In this document: positions 1 through 7,511 of the stretch, piece after piece | How positions within the stretch are numbered: the first letter of the stretch is position 1 | Layout: every line of letters starts with the position of its first letter | Origin: Amycolatopsis vancoresmycina | GTDB lineage: Bacteria > Actinomycetota > Actinomycetes > Mycobacteriales > Pseudonocardiaceae | Assembly: GCF_000716785.1 (NCBI RefSeq) | Contig: NZ_JNYY01000016.1 | Span: 186,001-250,000, forward strand | DNA length: 64,000 bases | Direction: 5' to 3' | Program-made: the position numbers and the translations under genes | The notes under the pieces: model-generated | What the model was told of the DNA's origin: nothing | Seen by the model: the letters and a program-made list of their open reading frames with translations, nothing else | Database searches by the model: none

Positions 1-1574
1 ATATCGTGCTGCCGCAGGCGGACTGGGACGCCGTGCGGGGCGAGCAGCCCGCCGGCGGGGTGTGCAACTTCGACTGGGCCGGCGGAAGCCGTTACACCTG
101 GCGGAAGGCGACGTCGGTCGAGATCTCCGGGACGAAGTTCCCGGCGCGGACCTCGTTTCCCGACGTCGGGATCAAGAAGAAGTCGTTCTGCGGTTCGATC
201 GACAGCGACAAACCCTGCCTGCACATCGACTTCGGCAAGTTCCTCGACGCGAACAAGGGGCCCGTCCAGCAGCTGATCGGTTCGCGGTACCTGACGCTCA
301 ACAACTCCGTGCAGGACCTCTCCTATCTGCGGCAGCTGCTCGGGTACAAACTGTTCGAGCTCGCCGGTCTCCCCCATTCCCGCGCCAACTACGCGCGCGT
401 GCTCGTGAACGGCACGCCGATCGGGCAGGGCGTGGCCCGGGTCAACAGCCCCGGTGTCTTCGTGAACGTCGAACCGATCATGCCCCGGTACATCGAACGC
501 AACTTCGGGGACCACAAGGGGAACCTGTACGAGATCGAGCACCAGGACGACTTCGTCGACGGCCGGTTCTCCTTCGTCGGCGTGGAACCGCTGTCGAGGT
601 TCGACGACAAGGCCGACCTGCGGTTCGCCATCGACCACCTCGCCGCGCACGGGCTCGCCGGCGCGGCCGACGTCTTCGACCTCGACCAGTTCACCCGGCT
701 GTACGCGATGGAGTTCTTCCTCAAGCACTGGGACGGCTATTCCCGGAACACCAACAACACCTACGTCTACAACGACGTGGACGCCGTCGCGCAGCCGGGC
801 GTGGACGACATCGACTTCAAGCTGATCCCGTGGGGCCTCGACCAGACCCTGCAGCCCGCCCGCCACTTCCGCCTCGACACGGCCGGGCTGCTCGCCAAGC
901 TGGTGCGCGACGACCCCGGGCGGCGGGCGCAGGTGTTCGACCGGATCCGCGAGTACCGCGAAACCGTGTTCGGCCGCCGGACCCAGCAGGAGGTCCTCAA
1001 GCCGCTGCTCGACCGGATGGCGGCGGTGCTGACCGGGCTCGGCGTCCCGGACGTGCCCGCCCAGCTCACGATCGTGCGCAAGCAGCTGCGGCTGGCCACG
1101 TCCGCCGGCTACCTCTGCGGCGGCCTGCCGGGCGCCGAGGGCGCGTACGTCCGCGACGACGTCACCAACGAATGCATGCACGCCGGCGCCTCCGAGGCGG
1201 TCGCGGACGGCTTCGAGGTCACCCACCGGCTCCGGCCGGCGAACGTCGACGACGCGGACCTGTGGTGCTTCGCCCCTTCCGGCGGCGGTCAGGGCGGCGG
1301 GCAGTCGGTGCGGAGCAAGGCGTCCGGCCGGTTCCTCCACGCGACCGCGACGACGTCGGCCCAGGGTCACCCGCTGCTCGCCACGCAGGCCGCGGACGAC
1401 GCGTTTTCGGTCGTCCCGGCCGACCCCGCCGACGACGAATTCACCTCCGGCGGCCGGTTCACGCTGAAGAACGTCCGCACCGGCCTGAGCGCGGCGTTCG
1501 GCGCGGACCCGACGCCGGCCGGGAAACCCCGCGTGTACCAGGACCCCGCGCCCACGCAGCTGTACTTCACCTGA
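1..1574 (+). CDS. CotH kinase family protein, 5' truncated by window edge
   Basis: The reading frame is already open at base 3 (codons for Ile then Val before the first GTG at 6), so the true start lies left of the window. Residues about 90-345, counted from base 6, look like the CotH atypical kinase fold known from Bacillus spore-coat CotH. Seen are the SYLRQLLGYKLFELAGLP helix, an HWDGY motif near 241-245 followed by the metal/ATP-loop-like NTNNTYVY, and a WGLD motif at 276-279. The last ~140 residues form a Cys/Gly-rich region that could be a beta-trefoil or AbfB-like sugar-binding domain. That would suggest an extracytoplasmic protein, but the signal peptide is off-window. The gene ends one base before the stop of the convergent DUF3616 gene. 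The substrate is unknown. Confidence 0.8.
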   Translation, partial: IVLPQADWDAVRGEQPAGGVCNFDWAGGSRYTWRKATSVEISGTKFPARTSFPDVGIKKKSFCGSIDSDKPCLHIDFGKFLDANKGPVQQLIGSRYLTLNNSVQDLSYLRQLLGYKLFELAGLPHSRANYARVLVNGTPIGQGVARVNSPGVFVNVEPIMPRYIERNFGDHKGNLYEIEHQDDFVDGRFSFVGVEPLSRFDDKADLRFAIDHLAAHGLAGAADVFDLDQFTRLYAMEFFLKHWDGYSRNTNNTYVYNDVDAVAQPGVDDIDFKLIPWGLDQTLQPARHFRLDTAGLLAKLVRDDPGRRAQVFDRIREYRETVFGRRTQQEVLKPLLDRMAAVLTGLGVPDVPAQLTIVRKQLRLATSAGYLCGGLPGAEGAYVRDDVTNECMHAGASEAVADGFEVTHRLRPANVDDADLWCFAPSGGGQGGGQSVRSKASGRFLHATATTSAQGHPLLATQAADDAFSVVPADPADDEFTSGGRFTLKNVRTGLSAAFGADPTPAGKPRVYQDPAPTQLYFT

Positions 1575-2441
1575 TCAGAGCACCGCGTACCCGCCGGCGT
1601 CGTCGACGACGAGGAGCCGCTCCTCGCCGTCGACCGTGAAGGCCGTGACGCCTTCCGGCTTCGCGGTCCGGTGGAAGGCGACGTCGAGCAGCTCGACCCG
1701 GCCGCGGCCGGGGTGCCAGGTGCCGAGCCGGAACGGCGCGTCGCCGTCGCTGGCCGACCGCCCGAGCAGCACCAGCAGGTCCCCGGCCCGCCCGGCACCG
1801 GCCAGGTCGCGGATGCCCCACGGCACGGCCGGGTCCGGCAGCGGCAGCGCGACCACCTCGGGCGCCCCGAGGACGGCGGTCGTCCACCGCGCCGCGCCGA
1901 CGTCGGCCGGGACCCGGACGACGGTGGCTTCGCCGGGCGTGGCCGGCCCGCGCAGGCCGAACAGCAGGGTGCCCGCGTCCCAGGCGAGGCCCTCGACGTT
2001 CAGCCCGCCCGCATCGGGCACCAGCCGCCCGGCCGCGGCGAACTGCGGGAGGCGCGCGAGGAACCAGGCGCGGAAGCCGTCCATCGGCTCGGCGGGCAGG
2101 TCACCGTCGCGCCGGTAGCGGACGCGCACGAGACCGTCGCTGACCCGGTCCCCGTTCCCGGCGCACAGCGAAGAGGCGACGACGAGGAAGGTTTCCCCGG
2201 CCACGTCGGCCCGCGTCAGCCCTTCGGGATCGCGCAGGGCGGTCCGGCCCAGCCCGGCCAGCCGCCGCCGGTGGATCCGCTCGACCGTGGTGATCCGGGG
2301 GTCGAAGGTCAGTTCGAAGAGGGAGCCGGGATCCTTGTTGTCGACGAAGACGAAGTGCCGCGAGCCGACCCGGACCACGCCGGAAGCGTTGAACGGCACG
2401 GCGCCGTTCTTCTCGGGGAAGGGCACCGGCCTGACCTTCAC
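1575..2441 (-). CDS. DUF3616 domain-containing protein
   Basis: This 288-aa protein has no signal peptide or membrane segment. It has the repeating beta-strand pattern of a propeller-like fold, with the diagnostic segment NVEGLAWDAGTLLFGLRGPA near 168-187, typical of the DUF3616 family. The function of the family is not established. The ATG at 2441 starts MKVRPVPFPEKNG. It is convergent with the CotH-like gene with no spacer and divergent from the Lrp-type regulator, 136 bp away, so the regulator may control it. That is inference from position only. Confidence 0.75.
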   Translation of the reverse strand: MKVRPVPFPEKNGAVPFNASGVVRVGSRHFVFVDNKDPGSLFELTFDPRITTVERIHRRRLAGLGRTALRDPEGLTRADVAGETFLVVASSLCAGNGDRVSDGLVRVRYRRDGDLPAEPMDGFRAWFLARLPQFAAAGRLVPDAGGLNVEGLAWDAGTLLFGLRGPATPGEATVVRVPADVGAARWTTAVLGAPEVVALPLPDPAVPWGIRDLAGAGRAGDLLVLLGRSASDGDAPFRLGTWHPGRGRVELLDVAFHRTAKPEGVTAFTVDGEERLLVVDDAGGYAVL

Positions 2442-2577
2442 GACGGCACCTCCCCGGACCCGCGTCCGATACCGGCTGAGTCGCGGACCCCGGCCGTGCC
2501 GTTACGGCCGGCGCGGCCGCCATCGATTTCGGCGCCAACTGCCCCCGGACGCGGTGCTCGGTGATTAGGGTTCCGGG

Positions 2578-3540
2578 GTGGACCGAGTGGAACTGGGATT
2601 GCTGCAGGCGCTGCAGATCTACGGGCGGGTGCCGTTCAGCCAGGTGGCCGAGGTGCTCGGCGTGTCGGACCAGACCGTCGCGCGGCGCTACCAAGCGTTG
2701 CGCGCCTCGGGCGCCGTCCGGGTCGTGGGGCAGACGGCGCCGGACGCCGTCGGGGAGGAGTCCTGGCTGGTCCGGGTCGCCTGCACGCCGGGCGCGGCCG
2801 ACGGGCTCGCCCGGGCGCTGGCCAACCGGCCGGAGACGTCGTGGGTGCACATCGCCTCCGGCGGCTCGGAGATCGTCTGCATGGTACGCACCCCGGCGCA
2901 GGCGGCGACGTCGTCGGTGCTCGCCCGCCTGCCCCGCACGCCGCCGGTGACCCAGGTGAGCGCGCACTGCGTCGTGCACGTCTTCTTCGGCGGCCCCACC
3001 AGCCAGCTGACCAAGTCCGGGCCGCTGACCCGGGCCCAGGCCGAGCAGTTCCGGCCACCGGACCCGGTGCTCCCGGACGACCCGGTCGAGCTGACCGGCG
3101 GCGACCGCGCGCTGCTGGCGGAGCTGGCCCGCGACGGCCGCACCGGCTTCCGCGAGCTCGCCGCGGCGACCGGCTGGTCGCAGACGACAGTCCGGCGGCG
3201 GCTCGGCGAGCTGCGCGACTCGGGGGCGCTGTACTTCGACGTCGACTTCGCGCCCGAGGTGCTGGGGCTGCGCACGGCGGCGTCGCTGTGGCTGTCGGTG
3301 GCTCCCCGCCACCTCGAGTCCGCCGGGACCGCGCTCGCCGGGCACGCCGAGGTGGGGTTCGCCGCGGCCACGACCGGGCCGGCGAACCTGTACGTCAGCG
3401 TCCTGTGCCGCCACCCCCGCGCGCTCTACGGCTACCTCACCGGCCCGCTGGCCGCGCTGCCCGGCGTGTCCGCGGTGGAGACCGCCCCGGTCATGCGGAC
3501 CCTCAAACGGTCGGAAACCGCCGTCCAGTCTTCGAAATAG
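2578..3540 (+). CDS. Lrp/AsnC family transcriptional regulator, duplicated HTH-RAM
   Basis: This 320-aa cytoplasmic DNA-binding protein is about twice the usual Lrp/AsnC length. It has two copies of winged HTH plus ligand-binding RAM-like domain: the first HTH is near residues 5-48 (SQVAEVLGVSDQTVARRYQAL) and the second near 177-220 (RELAAATGWSQTTVRRRLGEL). Tandem Lrp proteins of this size are common in actinomycetes and probably respond to an amino acid or related metabolite. The chosen start is GTG 2578; an in-frame GTG at 2587 is possible. It lies divergent from the DUF3616 gene and 97 bp upstream of the LLM oxidoreductase, either of which could be a target. Confidence 0.88.
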   Translation: MDRVELGLLQALQIYGRVPFSQVAEVLGVSDQTVARRYQALRASGAVRVVGQTAPDAVGEESWLVRVACTPGAADGLARALANRPETSWVHIASGGSEIVCMVRTPAQAATSSVLARLPRTPPVTQVSAHCVVHVFFGGPTSQLTKSGPLTRAQAEQFRPPDPVLPDDPVELTGGDRALLAELARDGRTGFRELAAATGWSQTTVRRRLGELRDSGALYFDVDFAPEVLGLRTAASLWLSVAPRHLESAGTALAGHAEVGFAAATTGPANLYVSVLCRHPRALYGYLTGPLAALPGVSAVETAPVMRTLKRSETAVQSSK

Positions 3541-3637
3541 GAGGATAACGCCGAAATTCGCGGCTTTCCTGGGGTTGTTCCGGCACGGCGATGACAGTGG
3601 GGCCCGTCCTGGTGCCCTCTCTGATCGGAGACCTCCC

Positions 3638-4468
3638 ATGTCCCTCGGCCTCGGCCTGCCCGTCGCCCGCCCCGAACGGCTGCTCGACTGGGCGAAACGC
3701 GCCGACGACGGCCCGTTCCGCACCCTCGGGCTGGCGGACCGCCTCCTCTGGGACAACCCCGAGCCGCTGGTCACCCTGGCGGCGCTCGCCGGCGCGACGA
3801 GCCGGATCCGGCTGCAGACCGAGGTCCTGCTCGCCCCGCTGCGCGAACCCACGCTGCTGGCGAAGCAGGCGGCGACCCTGGACCGGCTGTCCGGCGGCCG
3901 ATTCACGCTCGGCCTCGGCGTGGGCGGGCGTGCGGACGAGTTCGAGCTCGTCGGCGTGGACCTGCGCACCCGTGGCCGCCGGTTCGACGAGCAGCTGAAG
4001 CTCATGCGCGACATCTGGTCCGGCGGCCCGGTCGGCCCGGCCCCGGCCCGTCCCGGCGGTCCCGAGGTGCTGATCGGCGGGTTCGCCGAGCCGGCCCTCG
4101 ACCGCGTGGCCCGGTTCGCCGACGGACTGCTGTGCGCGACCGCGCTTTCCGCGGCGGGCCGGCAGTTCGAGTACGTCGAAGCGTCCTGGGCCCGCGCCGG
4201 GCGGCCCGGACGGCCGCGGCTGGTGGGGCAGGTGACCGTCGCACTGGGCCCGGAGTCCACTGTGGAGGAAGCGCGCGAGCAGATTCTCGCCTACTACGCG
4301 TTCGATCCGCAGCTGGCGGCCGCGACGGCCGGCCGCCTGCTGACCACCCCGGCGGCGATCCGGGACGCGGTCGCGGAGTTCACCGCACTGGGCGCCGACG
4401 AGGTGGTCTGCTACTGCTGGTCACCGGACACCGACCAGGTGGACCGTCTCGCCGACGTCCTCTGCTGA
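3638..4468 (+). CDS. LLM class flavin-dependent oxidoreductase
   Basis: This 276-aa luciferase-like monooxygenase (LLM/F420-FMN TIM-barrel superfamily) starts at ATG 3638 (MSLGLGLPVARPERLL), preceded by GGAG. The open frame reaches further upstream, but that extension is not protein-like. Family features seen are the ADRLLWDNPEPLVTLAALAGAT segment with the following TSRIRLQTEVLLAPLREP strand, a KQAATLDRLSGGRFTLGLGVGGR motif near 87-108, and the C-terminal FADGLLCAT region. It probably oxidises a small organic substrate with reduced FMN or F420; the cofactor cannot be read from the sequence. It follows the Lrp-type regulator by 97 bp and may be its target. Confidence 0.85.
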   Translation: MSLGLGLPVARPERLLDWAKRADDGPFRTLGLADRLLWDNPEPLVTLAALAGATSRIRLQTEVLLAPLREPTLLAKQAATLDRLSGGRFTLGLGVGGRADEFELVGVDLRTRGRRFDEQLKLMRDIWSGGPVGPAPARPGGPEVLIGGFAEPALDRVARFADGLLCATALSAAGRQFEYVEASWARAGRPGRPRLVGQVTVALGPESTVEEAREQILAYYAFDPQLAAATAGRLLTTPAAIRDAVAEFTALGADEVVCYCWSPDTDQVDRLADVLC

Positions 4469-4533
4469 CCACGGGTGCGGCGGCGGCCGGTGGGCACAAT
4501 TCCACATTCCCCCGTTCCCGCCGGCCGCCGCCG

Positions 4534-4544
4534 TGAAATTTTCA
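4534..4544. promoter_or_regulatory. GAAA-N-TTTC xylan-regulatory element upstream of xylanase
   Basis: TGAAATTTTCA is a perfect palindrome around a central T, about 200 bp before the GH10 start. It matches the CGAAA-N-TTTCG type inverted repeat reported upstream of Streptomyces xylanase genes. The core recurs at 7484-7494 within the same cassette, which supports a shared regulator. No regulator gene is adjacent. Confidence 0.5.
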
Positions 4545-4564
4545 TTCGTCGGCTCCGCCTTTCA

Positions 4565-4579
4565 GCCGAACGGTTCGGC
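4565..4579. promoter_or_regulatory. Perfect palindrome, candidate operator before xylanase
   Basis: GCCGAAC and GTTCGGC are perfect 7-bp arms around one central G. They lie 20 bp after the GAAA-N-TTTC element and 164 bp before the xylanase ATG. It could be a repressor operator of the xylan cassette, a role inferred only from symmetry and position. Confidence 0.35.
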
Positions 4580-4742
4580 GGATCCGCGCCGCCTCTTGTG
4601 AGCGTGAACATCCGATGCCACACTGCGTTCACCGTCACCCAGGAAAGGCGGCGGCCGGAAAGTTCCGCGGTGAATGGTGCGCCGGCTCCCGGGAATGCGT
4701 GACCGGCCCGCAACCCCGTACCCACGAAACGAAGGTGTGAAC

Positions 4743-6146
4743 ATGAAGACGAAAGCGCGGTCGTTCTCCCGAGCCGCGGCGGCTTCCGCTTTCCTGGCGA
4801 CGTCCCTGGGGGTCTCGCTGGTGCTGGCCTCCTCTGCCGCCGGCGCGGCCTCGACGCTCGGTGCCGCGGCCGCCCAGACCGGCCGGTACTTCGGCGCCGC
4901 CGTTGCGGCGGGCAAGCTCGGCGACTCCACCTACGTGAACATCCTGAACCGCGAGTTCAGCATGATCACCCCGGAAAACGAAATGAAGTGGGACGCCACC
5001 GAACCCAACCGCGGGCAGTTCAACTACAGCGGCGGCGACCGGATCCTCAACCAGGCGGTCAGCACCGGCAAACGGGTGCGCGGGCACGCTTTGCTGTGGT
5101 ACCAGCAGGAACCGGGCTGGGCGCAGCGCATGGAGGGCTCCGACCTGCGCGCCGCCATGATGAACCACGTCACCACGGTCGCCACCCACTACAAGGGCAA
5201 GATCTACGCCTGGGACGTCGTCAACGAGGCGTTCGCCGACGGCGGCAGCGGCGGCCGGCGCGACTCGAACCTGCAGCGCACCGGCAACGACTGGATCGAA
5301 GCCGCCTTCCGCGCCGCGCGCGCCGCCGATCCGGACGCGAAGCTCTGCTACAACGACTACAACACCGACGGCGTCAACGCGAAGAGCACCGGCATCTACA
5401 ACATGGTGCGCGACTTCAAGTCCCGCGGTGTCCCGATCGACTGCGTCGGTTTCCAGTCCCACCTCTCCGGCAACCCGCCCGGTGACTACCAGGCCAACCT
5501 GCAGCGGTTCGCCGACCTCGGCGTCGAAGTCCAGATCACCGAGCTCGACATCTCCGGGTCGAACCAGGCCGGCGCCTACGGCACGGTGACCCGCGCCTGC
5601 ATGGCCGTCTCCCGCTGCGCGGGCCTCACGACGTGGGGCATCCGCGACACCGACTCCTGGCGCTCCGGGGAGAACCCGCTGCTGTTCGACGGCAACGGGA
5701 ACAAGAAGGCCGCCTACACCAGCGTTCTCGACGCGCTGAACGCCGGCGGCCCGACCGTGCCCACCACCCCGACGACGCCGACCACCCCGACCACCCCCAC
5801 CACGCCGACCACCCCGACGACCCCGACCACCCCCACCACGACCACGCCGGTGCCGAGCGGCTGCAGCGCGTCGGTCTCCCTGAACCAGTGGAACGGCGGG
5901 TTCGTCGCGAACGTGAAGGTCACCGCGGGTTCCACCGGCCTCACCGGCTGGCGCGTGACGACGAACCTGCCTTCCGGCGCCGCCGTCACCAACTCCTGGA
6001 GCGCCGGGAACAGCGGCACCACGGGCAGCGTCACGTGGACCAACGTCAGCTACAACGGCACCGTCGCGGCCGGGCAGTCGACGGAATTCGGCTTCCAGGG
6101 CACCGGGACCGCCGAAGGGGTGACGGCCTCGTGCGCCGCAAGCTGA
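4743..6146 (+). CDS. Secreted endo-1,4-beta-xylanase, GH10 plus CBM2
   Basis: This 467-aa secreted enzyme should cleave internal beta-1,4-xylose bonds of xylan. The start at ATG 4743 is set by GAAGG upstream and a Sec signal peptide (residues 1-37, ending SSAAGA-A). The GH10 domain spans about 38-335, with acid/base Glu162 in WDVVNEAF and nucleophile Glu267 in ITELDI. The conserved GHxLxWH segment reads GHALLWY, so Tyr replaces the usual second His. A Thr-Pro linker (about 340-375) leads to a CBM2 (about 380-467) with its Cys pair at both ends and surface Trp residues for cellulose or xylan binding. The last 16 nt overlap the start of the GH43 gene, implying translational coupling. Confidence 0.95.
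   Translation: MKTKARSFSRAAAASAFLATSLGVSLVLASSAAGAASTLGAAAAQTGRYFGAAVAAGKLGDSTYVNILNREFSMITPENEMKWDATEPNRGQFNYSGGDRILNQAVSTGKRVRGHALLWYQQEPGWAQRMEGSDLRAAMMNHVTTVATHYKGKIYAWDVVNEAFADGGSGGRRDSNLQRTGNDWIEAAFRAARAADPDAKLCYNDYNTDGVNAKSTGIYNMVRDFKSRGVPIDCVGFQSHLSGNPPGDYQANLQRFADLGVEVQITELDISGSNQAGAYGTVTRACMAVSRCAGLTTWGIRDTDSWRSGENPLLFDGNGNKKAAYTSVLDALNAGGPTVPTTPTTPTTPTTPTTPTTPTTPTTPTTTTPVPSGCSASVSLNQWNGGFVANVKVTAGSTGLTGWRVTTNLPSGAAVTNSWSAGNSGTTGSVTWTNVSYNGTVAAGQSTEFGFQGTGTAEGVTASCAAS
5750..5852 (+). repeat. Thr-Pro linker-coding repeat
   Basis: The codons ACC/ACG-CCG/CCC recur to encode a run of PTT units between the GH10 and CBM2 domains. This is a flexible, probably glycosylated linker typical of secreted actinomycete cellulases and xylanases. 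It is a coding repeat, not a CRISPR or mobile repeat. Confidence 0.85.
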
Positions 6147-7486
6147 CCTGCCTGCTGGCCGCCGTCGTGGCCGCGCTCGCCGTCGTGCCCGGCGCGGCCC
6201 ACGCCGACAACCCGATCGTGCAGCACATCTACACCGCGGACCCGGCGCCGCTGGTGCACGACGGCCGGGTCTACCTCTACACCGGCCACGACGAAGACGG
6301 CTCCACCTACTTCACCATGAAGGAGTGGCGCGTCTGGTCCTCTTCGGACATGGTCAACTGGACCGACCACGGCTCGCCGATGAGCCTGTCGACCTTCAGC
6401 TGGGCCAAACAGGACGCCTGGGCGGGGCAGGCTGTAGAGCGCAACGGGAAGTTCTACTGGTACGTCCCGGTGGTCAACCGGGCCACCGGCCGGATGGCCA
6501 TCGGCGTCGGCGTCGCGGACAGCCCCACCGGGCCGTTCCGCGACGCCCTCGGCCGCCCGCTCGTCGAGAACGGCGAGATCGACCCCACGGTGTTCATCGA
6601 CGACAACGGCCAGGCGTACCTCTACTGGGGCAACCCGAACCTCTGGTACGTGCGGCTGAACGCCGACATGACGTCGTACTCGGGCGGTGTCAACCAGATC
6701 CCGCTCACCACAGCCGGGTTCGGCACCCGCCCGAACGGGGGCAGCCGCCCGACGATGTACGAGGAAGGGCCCTGGGTCTACAAGCGCAACGGCACGTACT
6801 ACAACGTGTTCGCGGCCAAGTGCTGCTCGGAGTTCATCGCCTACTCCACCGCGCCCGGCCCGACCGGGCCGTGGACCTACCGCGGCACGGTGATGCCCAC
6901 GCAGGGCAGCAGTTTCACCAACCACCCCGGCCTCGTGGACTTCAAGGGCAGCTCGTACTTCTTCTACCACAACGGCGCCCTGCCCGGCGGGGGTGGCTAC
7001 ACCCGCTCGGTGGCGGTGGAGAAGTTCGCCTACAACGCCGACGGCAGCATCCCCACCATCACCATGACCACCGGCGGGCCACCGCCGGCCGACACGCTGA
7101 ACCCCTACACCCGGCAGGAAGCGGAAACGATCGCCTGGGGCTCCGGCATCGAGACCGAACCGGCCTCCGAGGGCGGCATGAACGTCGGGTGGATCGAGAA
7201 CGGCGACAGCATCAAGGTCCGCACCGTCGCGTTCGGCGCCGGCGCGAAGTCGTTCACCGCCCGGGTCGCCTCCGCGGCCGCCGGCGGGACGATCGAGCTG
7301 CGCCTGGGCAGCGCCACCGGCACGGTCGTGGGCCGCTGCGCGGTGGCCGGCACCGGGGGCTGGCAGACGTGGACGTCGGTGTCCTGCCCGGTCACCGGCG
7401 CCACCGGCACCCAGGACCTGGTCCTGCGCTTCACCGGCGGGAGCGGCTACCTGTTCAACGTGAACTGGTGGCAGTTCGCCGCCTGA
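6131..7486 (+). CDS. Secreted GH43 (arabinofuranosidase/xylosidase-type) with CBM6
   Basis: This 451-aa protein starts at GTG 6131 inside the end of the xylanase gene (MRRKLTCLLAAVVAALAVV), giving a Sec signal peptide of about 26 residues. The GH43 five-bladed propeller spans about 27-310, with catalytic acids visible in DPAPLVHDG, IDPTVFIDDNG and YEEGPWVYK (base, pKa modulator and acid by family knowledge). A C-terminal CBM6 begins near NPYTRQEAETIAWGSG and ends GYLFNVNWWQF. Such enzymes remove arabinose or xylose side chains from arabinoxylan, consistent with the coupled xylanase upstream. Exact specificity cannot be told. The stop codon forms part of a GAAA-N-TTTC element. Confidence 0.9.
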   Translation: MRRKLTCLLAAVVAALAVVPGAAHADNPIVQHIYTADPAPLVHDGRVYLYTGHDEDGSTYFTMKEWRVWSSSDMVNWTDHGSPMSLSTFSWAKQDAWAGQAVERNGKFYWYVPVVNRATGRMAIGVGVADSPTGPFRDALGRPLVENGEIDPTVFIDDNGQAYLYWGNPNLWYVRLNADMTSYSGGVNQIPLTTAGFGTRPNGGSRPTMYEEGPWVYKRNGTYYNVFAAKCCSEFIAYSTAPGPTGPWTYRGTVMPTQGSSFTNHPGLVDFKGSSYFFYHNGALPGGGGYTRSVAVEKFAYNADGSIPTITMTTGGPPPADTLNPYTRQEAETIAWGSGIETEPASEGGMNVGWIENGDSIKVRTVAFGAGAKSFTARVASAAAGGTIELRLGSATGTVVGRCAVAGTGGWQTWTSVSCPVTGATGTQDLVLRFTGGSGYLFNVNWWQFAA

Positions 7487-7494
7487 AATTTTCG
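7484..7494. promoter_or_regulatory. Second GAAA-N-TTTC element, overlapping a stop codon
   Basis: TGAAATTTTCG repeats the core of the element at 4534-4544. Its first three bases are the TGA stop of the upstream GH43 gene. It sits 18 bp before the ATG of the next GH43 gene, within a 25-bp gap, so a protein bound here would act as an internal operator or roadblock in the cassette. Confidence 0.45.
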
Positions 7495-7511
7495 TCGAGC
7501 GAAGGAACACC

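Noticed and set aside
2101..4260. 719-aa minus-strand frame
   Set aside because: It runs antisense over the Lrp and LLM genes, which have clear families and start signals.
5750..5852. Short tandem repeats resembling a CRISPR or VNTR
   Set aside because: In frame they encode the Thr-Pro linker of the xylanase; there are no unique spacers.
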